Notes under the pieces: model-generated | Database searches by the model: none | Seen by the model: the letters and a program-made list of their open reading frames with translations, nothing else | Told to the model about the DNA's origin: nothing | Part shown: positions 1-8,835 of the stretch, in pieces | How positions within the stretch are numbered: position 1 is the stretch's first letter | How the letters are laid out: each line of letters begins with the position of its first letter | Position numbers and translations under genes: made by a program | DNA from: Microthrixaceae bacterium | Lineage (GTDB): Bacteria; Actinomycetota; Acidimicrobiia; Acidimicrobiales; Microtrichaceae | DNA length: 51,023 nt | NCBI GenBank assembly: GCA_019694615.1 | Contig: JAIBBP010000112.1 | Span: forward strand, 1-51,023 | Direction of reading: 5' to 3'

Positions 1-1
1 G

Positions 2-403
2 TTCTCCGCCGAGCAGGATTGGCCGCTCCGCATCGGGGTTTCGTGCGGACTAGGCACCGTGCAACCCTGGAAGTACGAAGCTGACGCCTGGTATGTGCAG
101 GTCTCGTACTCGGCCGACGAGCTCGCCACATGGCGCAGGGGCATCGAGTTCGGCGGTGCCGTGTACGCCGGCGTCATGGTCATCCCGTCGGCCCGGATGG
201 CGCGCAAGCTCTCCGCCGACGTGCCCCAACTCTCCGTCCCGCGGGACCTCGTGGAGATGGTGGACCGCGACCCCAACGCTGGCGTGGAGTTCGCCGCGAA
301 CCTCATCGATTCGATCCGCCGGACCGACGAGTTCGACGGCGTCCATCTCGTGCCGGTGTCCCGATACCGCGAGATCGCCGCGGCGCTCATCGATCGCCGC
401 TGA
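2..403 (+). CDS. C-terminal part of a methylenetetrahydrofolate reductase-like protein (5' end outside window)
   Basis: The frame is open from base 2, so this is the last 133 residues of a longer protein cut by the window edge. A GTG at 59 is an internal codon rather than a start. The segment around residues 55-75 (GVMVIPSARMARKLS) and the ending (DGVHLVPVSRYREIA) match the C-terminal TIM-barrel strands of the MetF/MTHFR family, where a similar GVHL-P-S/GRY motif closes the barrel. These enzymes reduce 5,10-methylenetetrahydrofolate to the 5-methyl form with FAD in the cytoplasm. The catalytic N-terminal half is not visible, so a divergent MTHFR-like protein cannot be excluded. The next gene starts 60 bases downstream on the same strand. 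Confidence 0.65.
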   Translation, partial: FSAEQDWPLRIGVSCGLGTVQPWKYEADAWYVQVSYSADELATWRRGIEFGGAVYAGVMVIPSARMARKLSADVPQLSVPRDLVEMVDRDPNAGVEFAANLIDSIRRTDEFDGVHLVPVSRYREIAAALIDRR

Positions 404-463
404 CCTTTCGCGAGAACCGGGGTGGGGCACGATTGCTGGAGAAGGCTACAAAGGGGGCTCGAC

Positions 464-1180
464 ATGGACTTGGACGAGATCGTGGACACCGAGCTCGAAG
501 CACTCGACCCGTACGACCTCATGGACATCGAGGCAGGCCGAATCGACGCGTACCTCTCCGGTCTCGCCACGACCGGCTGGTCGGAACCGACGCCGTGCGC
601 GGCGTGGGACCGTCACGACGTCGCCGCTCACCTCGCCGCGAGCGAGGAGTACAACCACGCGACGCTCGACGACACCCTCGAAGCACTGTTCGCGCGTTTC
701 GCCGCCGCCGGCGTCACTGACCTCCACTCCGCCAACCAGCTCGGCGTCGACGAGCGGCGCGATCGTTCGCACACCGAGGTGCTCGACGAGTGGCGCACTA
801 CCAACTCGACGACCCGAGCCCTGATGCGAAGCCGCGACGGCGATGAGATCGCGACGACCGTGGGCCAGTACCCCGCACGCTGGCAGGCGTTCCACCTCGC
901 CGCGGAGCTTGCCGTGCACGCCGACGACCTCGGTGTGCCCGAGACGCCGGAGGAAGCGGTCGAGCGACTCGCGTGGCGCACACGGGTCGCCCGCTTCATC
1001 GTCGCGGAGAGCCATCCCGAGGTCACCGTCAAGGCGATGGCGGACCGAACCGCGGTCGGGGTCGACGCGACGCTCGTCGAGCTCGACGGAGCGACCTTCG
1101 TAGCTGCTGCCACCGGCCGGCTCGCACCCGACTCCCCTGTCCCCGTCGAGGTCCGCCTAGGACTGGCGTCAGTGGGTTGA
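464..1180 (+). CDS. Mycothiol-dependent maleylpyruvate isomerase-family (DinB-like) protein
   Basis: This 238-residue protein has the TIGR03083-type layout: an N-terminal DinB-like helical bundle opening with a TGWSEPTPCAAWDRHDVAAH-like segment, then a central HLAAELAVHADDLG segment holding the histidines expected of the metal or thiol site, then a small C-terminal beta domain. I chose the ATG at 464 because a purine-rich AAGGGGG lies just upstream; a GTG at 422 would add 14 residues without a Shine-Dalgarno site. Members use mycothiol or act as DinB-like hydrolases and isomerases; the substrate here is unknown. A homologous gene lies at 40080-40844 and a fragment of the family at 25995-26261. 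Confidence 0.7.
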   Translation: MDLDEIVDTELEALDPYDLMDIEAGRIDAYLSGLATTGWSEPTPCAAWDRHDVAAHLAASEEYNHATLDDTLEALFARFAAAGVTDLHSANQLGVDERRDRSHTEVLDEWRTTNSTTRALMRSRDGDEIATTVGQYPARWQAFHLAAELAVHADDLGVPETPEEAVERLAWRTRVARFIVAESHPEVTVKAMADRTAVGVDATLVELDGATFVAAATGRLAPDSPVPVEVRLGLASVG

Positions 1181-1238
1181 GGCCCTCATCGTCCGAAGGT
1201 TGAGGTAGCGCCGAGGATGTCCTGGCGCTACTGGCTCG

Positions 1239-1679
1239 TCAGGCGCCCGTTCTCAGTGCTGGGACGAGGTCGTCGACGAGGGCTCGGATGCGCCGTTCGA
1301 TCTCGTCGCGGATGGGGCGAACCGCGTCGACGCCCTGGCCAGCGGGGTCGTCGAGGGTCCAGTCCTCGTAGCGCTTGCCCGGGTAGAAGGGGCACGCGTC
1401 GCCGCAGCCCATGGTTATGACGACGTCGGATGCTTCGACGGCGGCTTCGTCGAGCTTCTTTGGGAAGGCGCCCGCGGCGCGCAGGTCGATGCCGACCTCG
1501 GCCATCGCTTCGATCACCGCAGGGTTGATGTCATCGGCGGGGGCCGAACCCGCCGAGCGGACCACTACGCGATCGCCGCCATGGCGGGCGAGGAACGCGG
1601 CGGCCATCTGAGAACGGCCGGAGTTGTGAACGCAAACGAAGAGCACTTCGGGGCGACGGTCAGGGCGCTCAGGCATCAT
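1239..1679 (-). CDS. arsC: Arsenate reductase, low-molecular-weight phosphatase fold
   Basis: The enzyme reduces arsenate to arsenite in the cytoplasm. Near residues 15-21 is the P-loop CVHNSGR (CX5R). Near residues 89-104 is the block TMGCGDACPFYPGKRYEDW, with the additional cysteines C91 and C95 (numbering from the second ATG). This is the actinobacterial ArsC type. Two ATGs lie in tandem (1679 and 1676); AGGAG at 1684-1688 is 4 or 7 bases upstream, so 1676 has the better spacing. The gene overlaps the last codons of the aquaporin gene, so it is the distal gene of the arsR operon and is probably translated by coupling. Length (about 145 residues) is normal and no defect is seen. Confidence 0.93.
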   Translation of the reverse strand: MMPERPDRRPEVLFVCVHNSGRSQMAAAFLARHGGDRVVVRSAGSAPADDINPAVIEAMAEVGIDLRAAGAFPKKLDEAAVEASDVVITMGCGDACPFYPGKRYEDWTLDDPAGQGVDAVRPIRDEIERRIRALVDDLVPALRTGA

Positions 1680-2394
1680 GGGTCTCCTGGGAGTGTGGGT
1701 AGAGCAGGCGGATGAGGACGAAGCCGATGGCGGCACCGATGACCTGCATGACGATGAACATCGGCGCGGAAGACGGAGCGATGCCCGCGAATGTGTCCGA
1801 CAGCGTGCGAGCGATCGTTACCGCGGGGTTCGCGAAGCTGGTCGAGCTGGTGAACCAGTAGGCCCCGCCGATCCACGCGCCGACGGCGAAGGGGACGGCC
1901 TTGGCGCGACTGGAGCGCACACAACCGTGGATAACCAGCAGGAGGCCGATGGTTGCGACGACCTCGGAGAGCCACAATGCCGGCGACGAGCGGTCCTTGG
2001 TGGAGATGTCGATCGCCGGGAGCTCGAACATGACGTTGGCGATTATCGTTCCGGCGCACGCGCCGATGACCTGGGCGACGACGTACCAGCCGGCGTCGCG
2101 GGTCGAGATGTCACCGAAGAACCAGTCGACGAGGGTGACCGCCGGGTTGAAGTGCGCACCCGACACGGCGCCCATCATGAGGATCAACCCGACGAGGGCG
2201 CCCGCCGTCGCGGCCGCGTTTTCGAGGAGCTGCAGGCCGACATCGGAGGGCGAAAGTCCACTCGCCATGATCCCGGAGCCGACCACCGCCATGAGCAGGA
2301 ACGCTGTGCCGATGCCTTCGGCGACCAACCTGCGGATCAGATCGAGACCGAACCAGCCTGTGCCGGTCTCGGCTTCGTGGGCGACATTCGTCAT
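1669..2394 (-). CDS. Aquaporin/aquaglyceroporin of the arsenic operon (AqpS-like)
   Basis: A 241-residue membrane channel of the MIP family. It has both NPA boxes, HFNPAVTL in the first half and SFANPAVTIAR in the second, and about six hydrophobic helices. Aquaglyceroporins placed between arsR and arsC, as in AqpS of Sinorhizobium, let arsenite leave the cell after ArsC reduces arsenate, replacing an ArsB or Acr3 pump. No ArsB or Acr3 is visible here, which supports that role. The start ATG overlaps the stop of a 40-codon ORF (TGA/ATG overlap at 2391-2394). The 3' end overlaps arsC. Export of methylated arsenicals is possible but not shown by the sequence. Confidence 0.88.
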   Translation of the reverse strand: MTNVAHEAETGTGWFGLDLIRRLVAEGIGTAFLLMAVVGSGIMASGLSPSDVGLQLLENAAATAGALVGLILMMGAVSGAHFNPAVTLVDWFFGDISTRDAGWYVVAQVIGACAGTIIANVMFELPAIDISTKDRSSPALWLSEVVATIGLLLVIHGCVRSSRAKAVPFAVGAWIGGAYWFTSSTSFANPAVTIARTLSDTFAGIAPSSAPMFIVMQVIGAAIGFVLIRLLYPHSQETHDA

Positions 2395-2513
2395 GTCGCG
2401 CCCCCGGTGATGCGGCCGATGCGGTGACGCAGTTCGGCGACAGAGGCGTCGACCACGACAGCCAGTGCCACCGCGCCAAGGCCGTCGAGCGCGTCGGGCA
2501 ACTTGTCAGTCAT
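2391..2513 (-). CDS. Possible 40-residue small protein between arsR and the aquaporin gene
   Basis: An ATG at 2513 opens a 40-codon frame beginning MTDKLPDALDGLG and ending HRIGRITGGAT, whose TGA overlaps the ATG of the aquaporin gene by 4 bases. It starts 28 bases after the arsR stop. No clear Shine-Dalgarno site precedes it. It fills nearly the whole arsR-aquaporin gap in frame, so it could be a true small protein or a translated leader that couples arsR to the channel gene. I recognise no family and see no cysteines that would bind arsenic. Confidence 0.4.
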   Translation of the reverse strand: MTDKLPDALDGLGAVALAVVVDASVAELRHRIGRITGGAT

Positions 2514-2541
2514 CAGCGATCGGTCAATATCCGGTGAGTTG

Positions 2542-2880
2542 TCAGCGTGAGGCCAGAACAGCTCGAAGCGCGTCGAGCCGTTCGGGCACTACTCGATACC
2601 ACGCCCACTTGCCCCGCTTCTCCCGGGTCAACAACCCGGCGTCGACGAGCACGGACATGTGATGTGAGACCGTCGGCTGCGACTTACCCGACGGCTCCAC
2701 GAGATCACATGCGCACACCTCGTCGGCCGGCGACGAGGCCACCATCGACAGCAGCCGCAACCGGGCCGGATCGGCCAGCGCCTTGAACATCGTCGCCAGT
2801 TCGGTGGCCACGACCTCTTCGAGCACCCCGGCAGTGACGGGCTGGCAGCACGTTTCGAACACCTGGATCGTCTTCACCAT
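2542..2880 (-). CDS. arsR: ArsR-family arsenite-responsive repressor
   Basis: A 112-residue ArsR/SmtB winged-helix repressor. The start ATG at 2880 has GGAGGT (2887-2892, complement) six bases upstream; an in-frame start 13 codons earlier lacks a site. The recognition helix region reads SGKSQPTVSHHMSVLVDAG. Two possible arsenite-binding sets are present: an N-terminal vicinal pair (ETCCQPV, about residues 10-12) as in Corynebacterium ArsR, and EVCACDL in helix 3 as in the E. coli-type metal box. Arsenite binding should release the repressor from the two operators in the divergent promoter just upstream. First gene of the arsR-aquaporin-arsC operon. Confidence 0.93.
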   Translation of the reverse strand: MVKTIQVFETCCQPVTAGVLEEVVATELATMFKALADPARLRLLSMVASSPADEVCACDLVEPSGKSQPTVSHHMSVLVDAGLLTREKRGKWAWYRVVPERLDALRAVLASR

Positions 2881-2911
2881 CAGGGCACCTCCAAGAAACC
2901 GCTTCGTACAT

Positions 2912-2964
2912 ATTGACATCTGTCGATCTATTGGTATCGTGGCAACACATCGACAACCGTCGAT
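2912..2964. promoter_or_regulatory. Divergent ars promoter with two ArsR operator-like inverted repeats
   Basis: Two sites share the same 6-4-6 architecture. The site at 2912-2927 is ATTGAC-ATCT-GTCGAT (one mismatch between arms) and the site at 2949-2964 is ATCGAC-AACC-GTCGAT (perfect arms). Their starts are 37 bp apart. A plus-strand promoter overlaps the first: TTGACA at 2913-2918, a 16-base spacer, then TATCGT at 2935-2940. Binding of ArsR to both should silence arsR and the plus-strand dioxygenase gene together. The assignment to ArsR is inferred from position and symmetry. Confidence 0.7.
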
Positions 2965-2985
2965 GGAACCTTACCGGAGGACCCC

Positions 2986-3453
2986 ATGTCCCGCATCCAG
3001 CTCGCCCTCAACGTCACCGACATCGACAAGGCCGTCGACTTCTACACCAGGCTCTTCGCCACCGAACCGGCCAAGCGCAAGCCCGGCTACGCGAACTTCG
3101 CCATCGCCGATCCGCCCCTCAAGCTCGTCCTCTTCGAAGGCCCCGAAGGCGCCACACTCAACCACCTCGGCGTCGAGACCGAGACCGCCGCCGAGGTCGA
3201 AGCCGCCGAGGCCCGCCTCTCCGACACCGGCCTAGAGACCTCCGGCATCGACGACACCATCTGCTGCTACGCGTCGAAGGTCGAGACCTGGGTCACCGAC
3301 CCCGACGGAGCCCGCTGGGAGTGGTACGTCAAGACTGGCGACGCCGACCAGCTCACCAACCAGATCGGCGACGACACGTCGGCCAGCTGCTGTGCCCCAG
3401 CGAAGCCGACAACAGCGCAGCCGACCCCAGCGGCACCACAACCGAACCCGTGA
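2986..3453 (+). CDS. ArsI/CadI-family glyoxalase-fold dioxygenase (organoarsenical C-As lyase candidate)
   Basis: A 155-residue vicinal-oxygen-chelate protein. It opens with the family N-terminus (MSRIQLALNVTDIDKAVDFYTRLF) and has NHLGVE as the first-half metal ligand region. DDTICCYAS near residues 88-96 holds the vicinal cysteines that bind trivalent arsenicals in ArsI, and WEWYV supplies a second-half ligand. A further SCCAP pair sits near the C-terminus before a Pro/Thr-rich tail. ArsI cleaves the carbon-arsenic bond of trivalent methylarsenicals; CadI is the cadmium-induced mycobacterial relative. GGAGG lies six bases before the ATG. It is transcribed divergently from arsR from a shared operator region, which favours the arsenic role. 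Confidence 0.8.
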   Translation: MSRIQLALNVTDIDKAVDFYTRLFATEPAKRKPGYANFAIADPPLKLVLFEGPEGATLNHLGVETETAAEVEAAEARLSDTGLETSGIDDTICCYASKVETWVTDPDGARWEWYVKTGDADQLTNQIGDDTSASCCAPAKPTTAQPTPAAPQPNP

Positions 3454-3531
3454 GCCTCGCCTCCCGCCCGCCATCCCAGGCCGGCTGCTGCTGAAGCGAC
3501 ACGCAACCACCTGAGCGAGCGAAACTCGATC

Positions 3532-3912
3532 ATGACTCCTGACGAGAACACGGCCAACGCAATCGCCTTCTATGACCTCATGTTCAACGAGTGCCGCCCT
3601 GTCGACGCCATCGACCGCTACGTCGGCGACGAGTACATCCAGCACAACCCCGGCGTCGCCGACGGCAAACAAGCCTTCATCGAATACTTCGAGCAGATGG
3701 CAGCCGAGTATCCCGGCAAGCGCGTCGAGTTCAAGCGAACTGTCGCAGAAGGCGACCTGGTCGTGCTCCACTGCCACCAGACATGGCCCGGCGATCACGA
3801 CTACGCCGGCATCGACATCTTTCGATTCGATGCCAACGGCAAGATCGTCGAACACTGGGACGTACTCCAGGTGATCCCGGAGGCGTCGGCCAACGACAAC
3901 GGGATGTTCTGA
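3532..3912 (+). CDS. SnoaL-like / NTF2-fold protein
   Basis: A 126-residue protein with the SnoaL-like NTF2 pattern: an N-terminal helix ([15 protein letters not shown]), [16 protein letters not shown] with the characteristic YIQHNP box at about residues 34-39, then strands ending in [20 protein letters not shown]. Such proteins often act as small isomerases or hydrolases, but no substrate can be named. It begins 78 bases after the ArsI-like gene on the same strand and may share its transcript. No good Shine-Dalgarno site precedes the ATG. The sequence looks intact. Confidence 0.75.
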   Translation: MTPDENTANAIAFYDLMFNECRPVDAIDRYVGDEYIQHNPGVADGKQAFIEYFEQMAAEYPGKRVEFKRTVAEGDLVVLHCHQTWPGDHDYAGIDIFRFDANGKIVEHWDVLQVIPEASANDNGMF

Positions 3913-3952
3913 GCCAACGCTGATACGCGCTCGCCGCCGACGGCGACACGGA

Positions 3953-4000
3953 AGGATGGTGCTTCAGCGCGCCCTTGAAGCACCGCGAACGCACCATCCT
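3953..4000 (+). terminator. Overlapping hairpins after the SnoaL-like gene
   Basis: Two mutually exclusive perfect stems share bases 3958-3962. One is GGTGCTTCA (3958-3966) with TGAAGCACC (3976-3984). The other is AGGATGGTGC (3953-3962) with GCACCATCCT (3991-4000). A further 6-bp stem, TCGCCG/CGGCGA, lies at 3931-3946. There is no U-tract, so intrinsic termination is uncertain. The competing pairings could equally be an attenuator-like structure, although the next gene starts about 200 bases away. The rest of 3913-4196 shows no gene. Confidence 0.35.
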
Positions 4001-4196
4001 CGGGAGACCCCGGTGAGCGTGGGCAACTCGCTCGACTTCCATGGAGAACCCGCTGACGGTGGAGCCGGGCGGCCCTGGTTGAGCCGTCGCGGCGCATGCA
4101 CCGCCGCGAATGCGCCCCTACCAACGACGAGCGCGTCGACCAGTGAGCCGCGCTACGGTCAGCGGGTCGAGCTATCGATCCAAGAGGGGGACCCGA

Positions 4197-4817
4197 ATGC
4201 GCACACGTCAGATCCTCGCCTTCTCGTGCGCCGCAGTACTGCTGCTCGGCGCATGCGGCGACAGTGACTCCTCGACATCGGAGACGACCGCAGCCGAAGC
4301 GACGACCGCTTCGACCACCACGACGACGCCAACCGAGGACCTAATCGGCAACGACGAGTTCCGGGCCCAGTGCGTCAACGTCGAGGACGAAGCAGCTCGG
4401 AGCGTGGTCGAGCCCGCGTGCGCGTACCTCGCCAGCATCCTCAGCCACGACGGCAGCAAGGTCCCCGTGGCCGCCGACGCCTGGCGCATCGAACAAGGGG
4501 TCAACACCGGCACGTCGGGACCGGAGATCCAGGAGAGCATGTCCAACGACTACTTCACGACCTACGTCGAAGGACTGCGCGACATCCGTTGGTTCGTCAG
4601 CGGTGACGAGGCGATCGCGTTCTACGTCCTCGATATCCGAGAAGCTCCCGGCATCGAGTCGACGATGCTCGCCGAGCGATTCAAGGTAGAGGACGGGCTC
4701 ATCACTGAGATCGAAGTGGTGTTCGCGTACTGCCGAGTGCCAGCGACCAACGCCGTAGCGCCCGACGGCACCGACATGTGCCCCAAGGACGCCTCGCCCC
4801 CGGCGCCGGTCGCGTAG
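4197..4817 (+). CDS. Secreted lipoprotein with a possible NTF2-like domain
   Basis: A 206-residue protein with a lipoprotein signal: Arg-rich start, hydrophobic core (ILAFSCAAVLLL) and lipobox LLGAC with Cys at about residue 20. A Ser/Thr/Glu-rich linker of about 25 residues follows, typical of actinobacterial lipoproteins. The mature part (about residues 50-190) has helix-strand content and a RFKVEDGLITEIEVVF-like ending that resembles NTF2/SnoaL folds, but I do not recognise the family. The ATG at 4197 was chosen because AAGAGGGGG lies 6-7 bases upstream and the signal peptide starts there; an earlier in-frame start would bury it. It converges on the GH20 gene. Confidence 0.75.
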   Translation: MRTRQILAFSCAAVLLLGACGDSDSSTSETTAAEATTASTTTTTPTEDLIGNDEFRAQCVNVEDEAARSVVEPACAYLASILSHDGSKVPVAADAWRIEQGVNTGTSGPEIQESMSNDYFTTYVEGLRDIRWFVSGDEAIAFYVLDIREAPGIESTMLAERFKVEDGLITEIEVVFAYCRVPATNAVAPDGTDMCPKDASPPAPVA

Positions 4818-4870
4818 TCACCGTGTGACTCGGCTGTTCGCACGGCGGCCCGGCTGATCGGCCGGGGAAC

Positions 4871-4912
4871 TTTGGGGGGACTCCTGCGGGCAGATCGCGC
4901 GAATCCCCCAAA
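4871..4912. terminator. Probable bidirectional terminator between convergent genes
   Basis: TTTGGGGG (4871-4878) pairs with CCCCCAAA (4905-4912) around a 26-base loop. The pairing ends in A and T runs on the two strands. It sits between the stop of the lipoprotein gene and the stop of the GH20 gene, where a bidirectional terminator is expected. The loop is long, so confidence is limited. Confidence 0.45.
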
Positions 4913-4960
4913 ACTAGCGACGGGAGCGTCACAGCCAACTCGCGGCTGGCTTAGGCGGCT

Positions 4961-6562
4961 TCAGGACCAGTCGACCGACGCCGCCCGGAAGAAGTTCCAG
5001 CCGTCACGCCGCCACCACCGGGCCTGGGCCGCCAGCCGCGTCGCGTAGTCGTCCCACTCGATCGGCCCGGGTCGCGTCCAGGCGCGCTCGGCCACACCGG
5101 CGAGTCGGGGTTGCAGCATGAACTGAAGCTCGTTGAAATCCGCCAGCGTCTCGCACCAGATCACCGCCTCGATCCCGGCCATGTCGTCCTCGGAGGTGAC
5201 GTCTGGAAGTATCGTCAGCGGATCCCAAGAGACGGACTCCTCCACGCTGGTGCCCGGGTAGAGGGAGAGGCCGAGGCGAGCGCGGTCGCCCTCTTGTTCG
5301 GGCGCGCCCTGCTCCCCGTAGGGACGGTCGAGGTAGGTGAACGCGAGCGGTGACATCACGACCCGCGCCCCTTGTGCGAGCGCGGCGGGAAGGTCGGTGG
5401 TTGCCCGGGTGACGTTGGCCACGATCACGTCGAGCACCTCCGGGGGCAGGTCGAGGCCGAGGTCGGCGTACTGGTCCGGGGTCGCCATCCCCTCGGGCTG
5501 GTGCATCCAGTACTGAACAACCGCCGGTGCCCCGTCACCGGCCCGGGCCGCTTCCTGCCAACCGATCGCCTTCTTTCCAAGCCCGTCGATGATCCGGCAC
5601 TGCTCGGCGACGAACCGCTCGTACTTCTCGTCGTCCATGCCGAAGGGCTCATCCGCGCCGATGTGGACGTACGGTGCCGGGCTCAGGTCCGCGAGCTCGG
5701 CGAACACATCGCGGACGAAGTCCATCGTGCCGGGGTGATCAGGGTCCAACGAACTGATCGGAATGCCGGGGGCGATGTCGGGTGCGGATGGTCGCAGTTC
5801 CGGATATGAGGCGAACACGGCCTGGCAGTGACCCGGCAGGTCGATCTCGGGCACGATCGACACGAACCGTTGCTCGGCGTAGTGGACCAGATCGCGGAAC
5901 TCGTCGGCGGTGTAGTAGCCACCGGGCCGGTCCGCCACCGCCCCGGCCCCACCGACACGGGTCAGGTTCGGCCACGAGTCGATCTGGAGGCGCCATCCCT
6001 GATCGTCGCTCAGGTGCAGGTGCAACACGTTCAGCTTGAACCGGGCCAGCTGGTCGATGACCCGCTTGACCTCGTCGACGGAGAAGAACGTACGCGCCAC
6101 ATCGAGGGACAGGCCTCGCCACCCATAGCGGGGCGCATCGACGATCTCGAGAGTGGGCAGGACCACCGCGCCGCCATCCGCGGGGCTGTGCTCGATCAGG
6201 TGGCGGAGCGAGGTGAGGCCCCGAAACACCGCCTCGCGGGACGTGCCCACGATGGCGACGCCGTCGGAGGAGACGGTAAGCCGGTACTGCTCGCTCAACG
6301 GCCCAGCCTCCGTCGGGCTCAGCCCGTGGGTCCCGGGCGGGCGGGTCTCGGCACCCAGATCGTCGCTGATCCCCAAGCGGACCGCACCCGTCTCGCCTAC
6401 CACCAGTCGCAAGTCGGCAGCGGCAGAGAGCTCCTGCACAAACTGATCGGCAAGCACGGTCAGACCGTCCGTCGCGCAAGCGACCGAGTCACCGAACCGC
6501 AGCGTGAACTGCCCCCCAGTGGCCTCGACGTGCCACGGGGCCGGGATGATGAAGTTCGTCAT
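4961..6562 (-). CDS. Glycoside hydrolase family 20 beta-N-acetylhexosaminidase
   Basis: A 533-residue enzyme that removes terminal beta-GlcNAc or GalNAc, for example from chitin oligomers or glycans. The N-terminal alpha/beta domain (residues 1-140) is followed by the TIM barrel opening with APRYGWRGLSLDVAR near 143. HLHLSDDQGWR lies near 181-191 and EIDLPGH near 239. The catalytic Asp-Glu pair is D304-E305 in HIGADE, with substrate-assisted retaining chemistry. A C-terminal EAVIWCET and AERAW complete the family motifs. No signal peptide is visible, so it may be cytoplasmic. I chose the ATG at 6562, preceded by GAAAGG; a start 30 codons earlier would add unrelated sequence. Confidence 0.9.
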   Translation of the reverse strand: MTNFIIPAPWHVEATGGQFTLRFGDSVACATDGLTVLADQFVQELSAAADLRLVVGETGAVRLGISDDLGAETRPPGTHGLSPTEAGPLSEQYRLTVSSDGVAIVGTSREAVFRGLTSLRHLIEHSPADGGAVVLPTLEIVDAPRYGWRGLSLDVARTFFSVDEVKRVIDQLARFKLNVLHLHLSDDQGWRLQIDSWPNLTRVGGAGAVADRPGGYYTADEFRDLVHYAEQRFVSIVPEIDLPGHCQAVFASYPELRPSAPDIAPGIPISSLDPDHPGTMDFVRDVFAELADLSPAPYVHIGADEPFGMDDEKYERFVAEQCRIIDGLGKKAIGWQEAARAGDGAPAVVQYWMHQPEGMATPDQYADLGLDLPPEVLDVIVANVTRATTDLPAALAQGARVVMSPLAFTYLDRPYGEQGAPEQEGDRARLGLSLYPGTSVEESVSWDPLTILPDVTSEDDMAGIEAVIWCETLADFNELQFMLQPRLAGVAERAWTRPGPIEWDDYATRLAAQARWWRRDGWNFFRAASVDWS

Positions 6563-6762
6563 CGGTGCCTTTCGGATGGAACGGGCATCTGTCCGGAGGG
6601 GATCAGACGCTCCGAGTTCGACCCTACGCGTGAAGCACCCGGTGGTCGACAAAGGGCGTTGCGCACTCGGTCGTGTCCATCGATGGGACCCTCAGGTCGT
6701 CGGTACGAGCCGAATGGTCACGGCGTGAGTGTCGCGACCCAGTTGGTCGTCTGTCCAGCCGC

Positions 6763-7736
<974 letters not shown>

Positions 7737-7769
7737 CGTGTCTCCAATCGTTTGTCGTCGGGGCTGCGG

Positions 7770-8441
7770 TCAGTACGTCGAGAATCTCTGGGAGCGTTCC
7801 AGGCGGCGCATCTCGTGTTCGTCGAGCGCGAAGTCGAAGATTGCGATGTTCTCGCGGATGTGGTCCGAATCGCTCGATCCCGGGATCGCGATGTTGCCGG
7901 CCTGGAGGTGCCATCTGAGCAGGATCTGCGCCGGTGTCCGTCCGTGGGATCCGGCGATGTCGACGATGGTGGGGTCCTCGAAGAGGACCCGGTTGTTGCC
8001 ACGGCCTCCGAGCGGATACCACGACTCAAGCCTGGCACCGAACTGTGAGAGGTACTGCGAGAACCCTCTGCCCTGGTGGTAGGGGTGGGTCTCGTTTTGC
8101 ACCACGGGCGGGGTGATGGTGGCGATGCTCATCACTCGGGCGAAATCCTGCTCGTAGAAGTTCGACAGTCCGATCGACCGGACACGGCCGTCTGCAACTG
8201 CATCTTCCATCGCCCGGTACGCGTCCTCGTCGTCGGGCGCGGCGTGGTGCAGCAGCAACAGGTCGATGTAGTCGACGTCGAGACGTTCGAGGCCGGTGTC
8301 GATCGCGCGGGCCGCCTGGCCGAAGTCATCGGTCCACAGCTTCGTGGTGATGAAGATGTCTTCGCGTGGTATCCCCGAGCGGGAGACGCCGCGGCCGACC
8401 CCGATTTCGTTGCCGTAGATCCTGGCGGTGTCGAAGCACAA
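7770..8441 (-). pseudogene. Aldo/keto reductase lacking its N-terminus
   Basis: The reading frame begins directly at CFDTARIYGNEIGVG, which in this family lies about 45 residues in, after the first strand and helix of the barrel. The catalytic Tyr (ARIYGNE), Lys (ITTKLW) and His (LLLLHH) motifs and the cofactor-binding [10 protein letters not shown] are all present, and the 3' end is intact. The start signal and first strand are missing, and the sequence immediately beyond encodes the C-terminal half of an unrelated SDR on the other strand. A deletion therefore removed the 5' end. The nominal first codon (TTG) has no ribosome site, so I treat it as a pseudogene. It is upstream of the frameshifted reductase gene. 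Confidence 0.75.
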
Positions 8442-8835
8442 GCTGGCCTACGCGCCGATCGATGAACTCGCGTCGCTCCCCGAACTGGCCGACGACGCCA
8501 TCGACAACTCCGGGGCTGCGTACATCATGGCCAAGCGGGCCAACGCTCTTCGTGTCCAGGCCGCCGCGCTGACCTGGGGTGCACGCGGCGCAAGGGTCAA
8601 CTGCCTCTCCCCCGGCATCATCTCCACGCCGCTCGCCCGAGACGAGATGAGCGGGCCCAATGCCGCGGGCTACGCCCGGATGATCGAGGTCTCCTCCGCC
8701 CATCGGATGGGGACACCCTCCGACGTCGCCGAACTCGCGGCGCTCCTGCTCGACGACCGCGGATCGTTCATCACCGGATCCGACTTCCTCATCGACGGCG
8801 GCGTCATCGCGGCCATGCGCGGCGGTGCGTTGTGA
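8440..8835 (+). pseudogene. C-terminal half of a short-chain dehydrogenase/reductase
   Basis: From about 8440 the plus strand encodes KLAYAPIDELASLPELADD, then AAYIMAKRAN with the catalytic Tyr-x3-Lys. NCLSPGIISTPLARDEM and ITGSDFLIDGGV, the standard C-terminal SDR motifs, follow, with a proper stop at 8835. The N-terminal Rossmann half, including the TGxxxGxG cofactor loop and the catalytic Ser, is absent. Upstream bases belong to the truncated aldo/keto reductase on the minus strand. The two genes meet 5' end to 5' end within a few bases, as expected if one deletion removed both starts and everything between. Confidence 0.75.
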
